Shown here: in pieces, positions 7,701 through 8,980 of the stretch
Layout of the letters: every line of letters begins with the position of its first letter
Position numbering within the stretch: position 1 is the stretch's first letter
NCBI GenBank assembly: GCA_013298375.1
Contig: JAAFHM010000076.1
Span: 4,967-13,946, forward strand
DNA length: 8,980 bases
Source: Ignavibacteria bacterium
GTDB taxonomy: Bacteria > Bacteroidota > Ignavibacteria > Kapaibacteriales > UBA4661
Direction: 5' to 3'
Translations under genes and position numbers: made by a program
Notes under the pieces: generated by a model
Database searches by the model: none
The model's input: the letters and a program-made list of their open reading frames with translations, nothing else
What the model was told of the DNA's origin: nothing

Positions 7701-8390
7701 ATGGAAAAAGAATATGGCAAAGAAAAAATGCGGCGTTTTTTGAAGTACGAATTGGACGATTACCTGTCGGGGCGCGGCTTTGCGACGCAGGAGCGCCCGC
7801 TTGCAAAAATTGCCCTTGGCGACCAGCATATTCACTACAACAAAGGTTCGCTGGTGATGTATTCGCTGCGGGATTATATCGGCGAAGACCGCTTAAATGC
7901 TGCTCTCAAAGGCTATGTCGAAAAAGTGCGTTTTCAAGAATCACCGTTTACAACGTGTGAAGAGTTTATTGCTGCGCTACGCCCTGCTGTGCCGGATTCG
8001 CTGCAATACCTTATCACTGACCTTTTTGAAACGATTACGCTCTACAACAACCGCGCCGTGAAAGCAGTAGCCAAGCCGGAAGCAAACGGGATGTATGCTC
8101 TCACGCTCACGCTGGATTGCCAAAAAGTCCGCGCTGACAGCGTTGGGAATGAGAAGGATGCTTTGCTGAATGATTGGGTGGACATTGGTGTTTTTGGGAA
8201 AACCAAAGGCAAGAGCGGCAAAGAGCGCGACACGTTATTGCTTACGGAGCGTCATCAAATCAAGCGTGGTGAGCAGACCTTCACCCTGCGGGTGCGCGGA
8301 GAACCCAAGAAAGCGGGCATTGACCCACAGAGTAAACTTCTCGACCGCAAGCCATCGGATAATCTGAAGGATGTGGAAATTCAGAAGTGA
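4731..8390 (+). CDS. ABC-2 permease fused to a periplasmic M1-type zinc aminopeptidase
   Basis: This is a single 1219-residue chain. Residues 1-600 are the permease, with about 13 hydrophobic segments near 15-38, 62-86, 114-140, 157-181, 188-205, 244-268, 332-350, 364-388, 409-438, 460-477, 482-498, 530-554 and 577-597. They form two similar halves. Thirteen spans with an inside N-terminus place the C-terminal half outside the membrane. Residues about 630-1100 are the M1 peptidase region. It has the zinc motif HEVAH (956-960; general base Glu957), the third ligand Glu980 in SETMAQYS, and the catalytic tyrosine Tyr1036 in HYNKG. The zinc motif spacing is HExxH-x19-E rather than the usual x18, and the GAMEN substrate-binding motif is replaced (PYSES, 929-933, keeps a Glu). 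A beta-rich tail ends in GIDPQSKLLDRKPSDN. ABC-2/M1 fusions of about 1200 residues are known in Bacteroidota and Proteobacteria, with unsettled function. It pairs with the ATPase gene just upstream. Active hydrolysis is likely but not proven. Confidence 0.93.
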   Translation: MFAEFFRYEIRYNLARPVTWVYFGMMVLFGAMITSFAGGGFADINVSIGGMNSGGIVYVNAATPIAFATILVTSIMGLSIISSLFSTSVQRDFETNSHSLFYTSPISKTGYLGGRFAAVVLIVLVIMSGCSLGLMIPTFIPNFLKPEKVGPFNLAFYLHPLFLFTLPNILFAGGLFFMVSSLTRKANAANYLATFLLLGYLLASNLVRDLENETAASLLDPFGLITYGIATRYWTAVERNTTLLQLAGTVLANRAIWLAAGVAFAAFAYNRFKFQHVVPEKHKKADSDAAPEGSTFTLALPHATRDFSSASIWRVFATFVKVYVRGIVREKSFLGIILGMTVFLIILLRNVGSIYGTETYPVTYNVLEILIGSLSLYLLYIITYYAGDLVFHEREMKVDTITDTLPVPTWVLFVAKLAALALVIAMFCAALIPIGMITQVSNGYTNFEVGLYVKEIFGLRYLEFVMIAALALFVHTIANNKYVGYIVIGIYYMAMSFGSRLGIEHNLWKYGSDPGITYSDMNEYGHFLAPFFWYKLYWGACALLLAAITYLLWVRGTESDWTTRLTLLKSRFTSRTGAFIGASALLFGSTGGWIFYNNNVLNTYRTEKETTLLQVDYEKNFKKYERLVQPKITDVRVEADIFPAERNMVIRGRYILENKSGEVIQEIHVNTPNEYKSREMTLAFSRPATVKLADKRLGYYIYTLAAPLQPKDTLTLNFVSSVQSRGFSESESGGENVRIAKNGTFVTNDTYLPSFGYEPAGEMTDKDERKKYGLPTRPEGLPPASSEFHRRRNLFNRDADWVNFEAILSTSPDQIAIAPGYLQKTWEQNGRKYFHYTMDSKMAHFFALISGRFEVKRDVWFDSLQNRPVNIEVFYHKAHEYNVLTMIDATKKSLAYYTKNFGPYQHKQLRIIEFPRFSAFAQSFPNTVPYSESIGFIARVKDEEEDINYPFYVTAHEVAHQWWGHQVIGGFVEGSQVMSETMAQYSALMVMEKEYGKEKMRRFLKYELDDYLSGRGFATQERPLAKIALGDQHIHYNKGSLVMYSLRDYIGEDRLNAALKGYVEKVRFQESPFTTCEEFIAALRPAVPDSLQYLITDLFETITLYNNRAVKAVAKPEANGMYALTLTLDCQKVRADSVGNEKDALLNDWVDIGVFGKTKGKSGKERDTLLLTERHQIKRGEQTFTLRVRGEPKKAGIDPQSKLLDRKPSDNLKDVEIQK

Positions 8391-8422
8391 TAACTGGAGA
8401 CAGCATCATAAAAACGTAAAAA

Positions 8423-8456
8423 GCGCAGAAACACGTGGTTTCTGCGCCTTTTTTTT
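8423..8456 (+). terminator. Intrinsic terminator of the lipoprotein/ABC/M1 unit
   Basis: A perfect 10-bp stem, GCGCAGAAAC (8423-8432) with GTTTCTGCGC (8438-8447), closes a 5-nt loop and is followed after one C by eight T (8449-8456). It begins 33 bp after the permease/M1 stop codon. Five A (8418-8422) sit on the other side of the stem, so it could also act weakly on leftward transcription. Confidence 0.93.
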
Positions 8457-8638
8457 GGAATTTGGTAAGCGAACGAAAGTCGTACACGTGAGGCGCTAAC
8501 TACGTTCGCACTCCCGTTGGATGACGCATCCGCTCCTCACGTAATGACATTGGCACTAGAGAGCGATTGCACCGCTAGACCGCTCTACGCCTTGTGCAGA
8601 AGGCAGTGCTGCGTTGCCTACGGAAGCGTTTTTCTCAC

Positions 8639-8670
8639 AAAAATATTGATGTTCGCAAAAAAATATTTTT
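8639..8670. repeat. AT-rich 9-bp inverted repeat
   Basis: AAAAATATT (8639-8647) and AATATTTTT (8662-8670) are perfect inverted copies around a 14-nt spacer. The right arm is also part of a 12-nt palindrome, AAAAATATTTTT (8659-8670). It contains no GC pairs, so a hairpin would be weak. It may be a protein-binding or bent-DNA site upstream of the ORF at 8863, or chance in AT-rich DNA. Confidence 0.6.
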
Positions 8671-8791
8671 CACCCAAAACACCCTCTTCACCTCTTTATT
8701 ACGTGATTCCTCCATTTTTTTATCTGTTGCAACGCATATTGTAACGGGAAAAACGTGACAAGCGACACTAGCGCTGCCAAACGAAATATCG

Positions 8792-8799
8792 TATTTTTG
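8792..8799 (+). promoter_or_regulatory. Possible Bacteroidota-type -7 promoter box
   Basis: TATTTTTG matches the TAnnTTTG -7 consensus known from Bacteroidota and lies 23 bp before the mini-ORF ATG at 8822. No TTG or TTTG is visible at the expected -33 distance, so this is only a candidate for the promoter of the two ORFs at the right end. Confidence 0.3.
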
Positions 8800-8821
8800 C
8801 ACTGCGTTGGTTCCCTCTTTT

Positions 8822-8866
8822 ATGCCAATGGTTCGTGTTGTTCAACTATTGTTCCTTTTGCTATGA
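8822..8866 (+). CDS. Candidate 14-codon leader ORF
   Basis: ATG at 8822 opens a frame encoding MPMVRVVQLLFLLL followed by TGA at 8864-8866. The stop overlaps the ATG of the next ORF as ATGA (8863-8866), the classic arrangement for translational coupling. The peptide is hydrophobic at its end and has no clear amino-acid run of an attenuator type. It could be a real leader, the signal-peptide start of a frameshifted gene, or chance. No Shine-Dalgarno is present. Confidence 0.25.
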   Translation: MPMVRVVQLLFLLL

Positions 8867-8980
8867 CGAAAAAACAGCGACAAGACCTCACCGTACTCAT
8901 GATGCTGCGCGGTATGGAAGAAATAATGCAACAAAAAATGTTGCAAACTGTGGAGACACAAACACCTGCCCCCCCCCCCC
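8863..8980 (+). CDS. 5' part of an unidentified gene running into a poly-C tract
   Basis: The frame opens at the ATG at 8863 and stays open for 39 codons to the window edge. The visible peptide begins MTKKQRQDLTVLMMLRGMEE. It is polar, with many Met and Gln residues, looks cytoplasmic and could be helical, and then enters a proline stretch encoded by the C tract. I do not recognise a family. No Shine-Dalgarno precedes it. Initiation could be coupled to the overlapping 14-codon ORF. Because the last codons lie in a homopolymer, the frame beyond the window is uncertain. Confidence 0.4.
   Translation, partial: MTKKQRQDLTVLMMLRGMEEIMQQKMLQTVETQTPAPPP
8969..8980. repeat. Poly-C tract of at least 12 nt
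   Basis: The window ends with 12 consecutive C after CACCTG. The tract lies inside the ORF that begins at 8863, around codons 36-39, where CCC codons read as proline. Its true length is unknown because it reaches the edge. Tracts this long are prone to slippage in cells and to errors or breaks in sequencing and assembly. Confidence 0.9.

Larger units (their letters stand above)
8457..8821. other. Gene-free stretch with a GC-rich inverted-repeat block and AT-rich tail
   Basis: I see no convincing gene here. From about 8461 to 8635 the DNA is GC-rich and dense in short inverted repeats: GCGAACG/CGTTCGC (8469-8475/8503-8509), ACGTGAGG/CCTCACGT (8486-8493/8535-8542), GGATG/CATCC (8519-8523/8527-8531), AGAGCG/CGCTCT (8560-8565/8581-8586), GCCTT/AAGGC (8589-8593/8600-8604) and AGGCA/TGCCT (8601-8605/8615-8619). 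From about 8636 the DNA turns AT-rich with long A and T runs. The block could be a structured RNA, a dispersed intergenic repeat, or the decayed remnant of something else. The sequence alone does not decide. Confidence 0.5.

Noticed and set aside
8494..8522. Integron attC-like core words (an AAC-ending word and GTTGGAT)
   Set aside because: GTTGGAT fits GTTRRRY, but the partner word does not fit RYYYAAC and the 28-bp span is too short for an attC site. No integrase or cassette is present.
8500..8620. tRNA-like look of the GC-rich block
   Set aside because: Neither strand has a T-arm GTTCRANNC consensus with matching stems or an acceptor stem at the right distance.
8517..8744. Open frame of 75 codons on the plus strand from a TTG
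   Set aside because: It spans the inverted-repeat block and the AT-rich tail, changes composition midway, lacks a ribosome binding site and shows no protein-like pattern.

Overview
The window carries two divergent, mostly peptidase-related gene sets from a Gram-negative bacterium. The organism is probably in the Bacteroidota/Chlorobiota/Kapabacteria (FCB) neighbourhood. This is an inference from the secreted S9 peptidase, whose signal peptide ends in '...SLFSQ', from the ABC-2 permease/M1 peptidase fusion, from lipoproteins with short lipoboxes, from the mix of starts with and without a Shine-Dalgarno, and from one TAnnTTTG-like promoter box. GC content looks close to half by eye. No rRNA, tRNA, CRISPR array, transposase or prophage gene is visible.

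Left arm (1-3041, minus strand): transcribed leftwards, the order is a 69-residue two-helix membrane protein (3041-2832), a full-length secreted S9 prolyl-oligopeptidase-family serine peptidase (2748-619), and an S51 cyanophycinase-like lipoprotein (577 to beyond the left edge). The gaps are 83 and 41 bp with no clear terminator, so they may be co-transcribed. The S9 and S51 proteins would both act outside the cytoplasmic membrane.

Divergent control region (3042-3185): about 144 bp separates the two arms. It holds two copies of an 8-bp word 32 bp apart and, at its right end, a good Shine-Dalgarno for the rightward unit.

Right arm (3186-8390, plus strand): a 190-residue lipoprotein of unknown function, a 300-residue ABC ATPase, and a 1219-residue protein joining a duplicated ABC-2 permease (about 13 membrane helices) to a periplasmic M1-type zinc metallopeptidase domain. 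The gaps are 49 and 20 bp and a strong intrinsic terminator follows (8423-8456), so this looks like a complete three-gene transcription unit. A membrane ABC machine carrying its own periplasmic peptidase could process or clear peptides or proteins at the outer face of the membrane. The substrate and direction are not visible in the sequence. The fusion architecture itself is known in Bacteroidota and Proteobacteria but remains poorly characterised.

Right end (8457-8980): first a GC-rich block full of short inverted repeats (about 8461-8635), then AT-rich DNA with a 9-bp inverted repeat, then a possible promoter box, a 14-codon mini-ORF overlapping (ATGA) a second ORF that begins at 8863. That ORF runs into a tract of at least 12 C at the very end of the window. 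The tract could be a phase-variable homopolymer or simply the place where an assembly broke.
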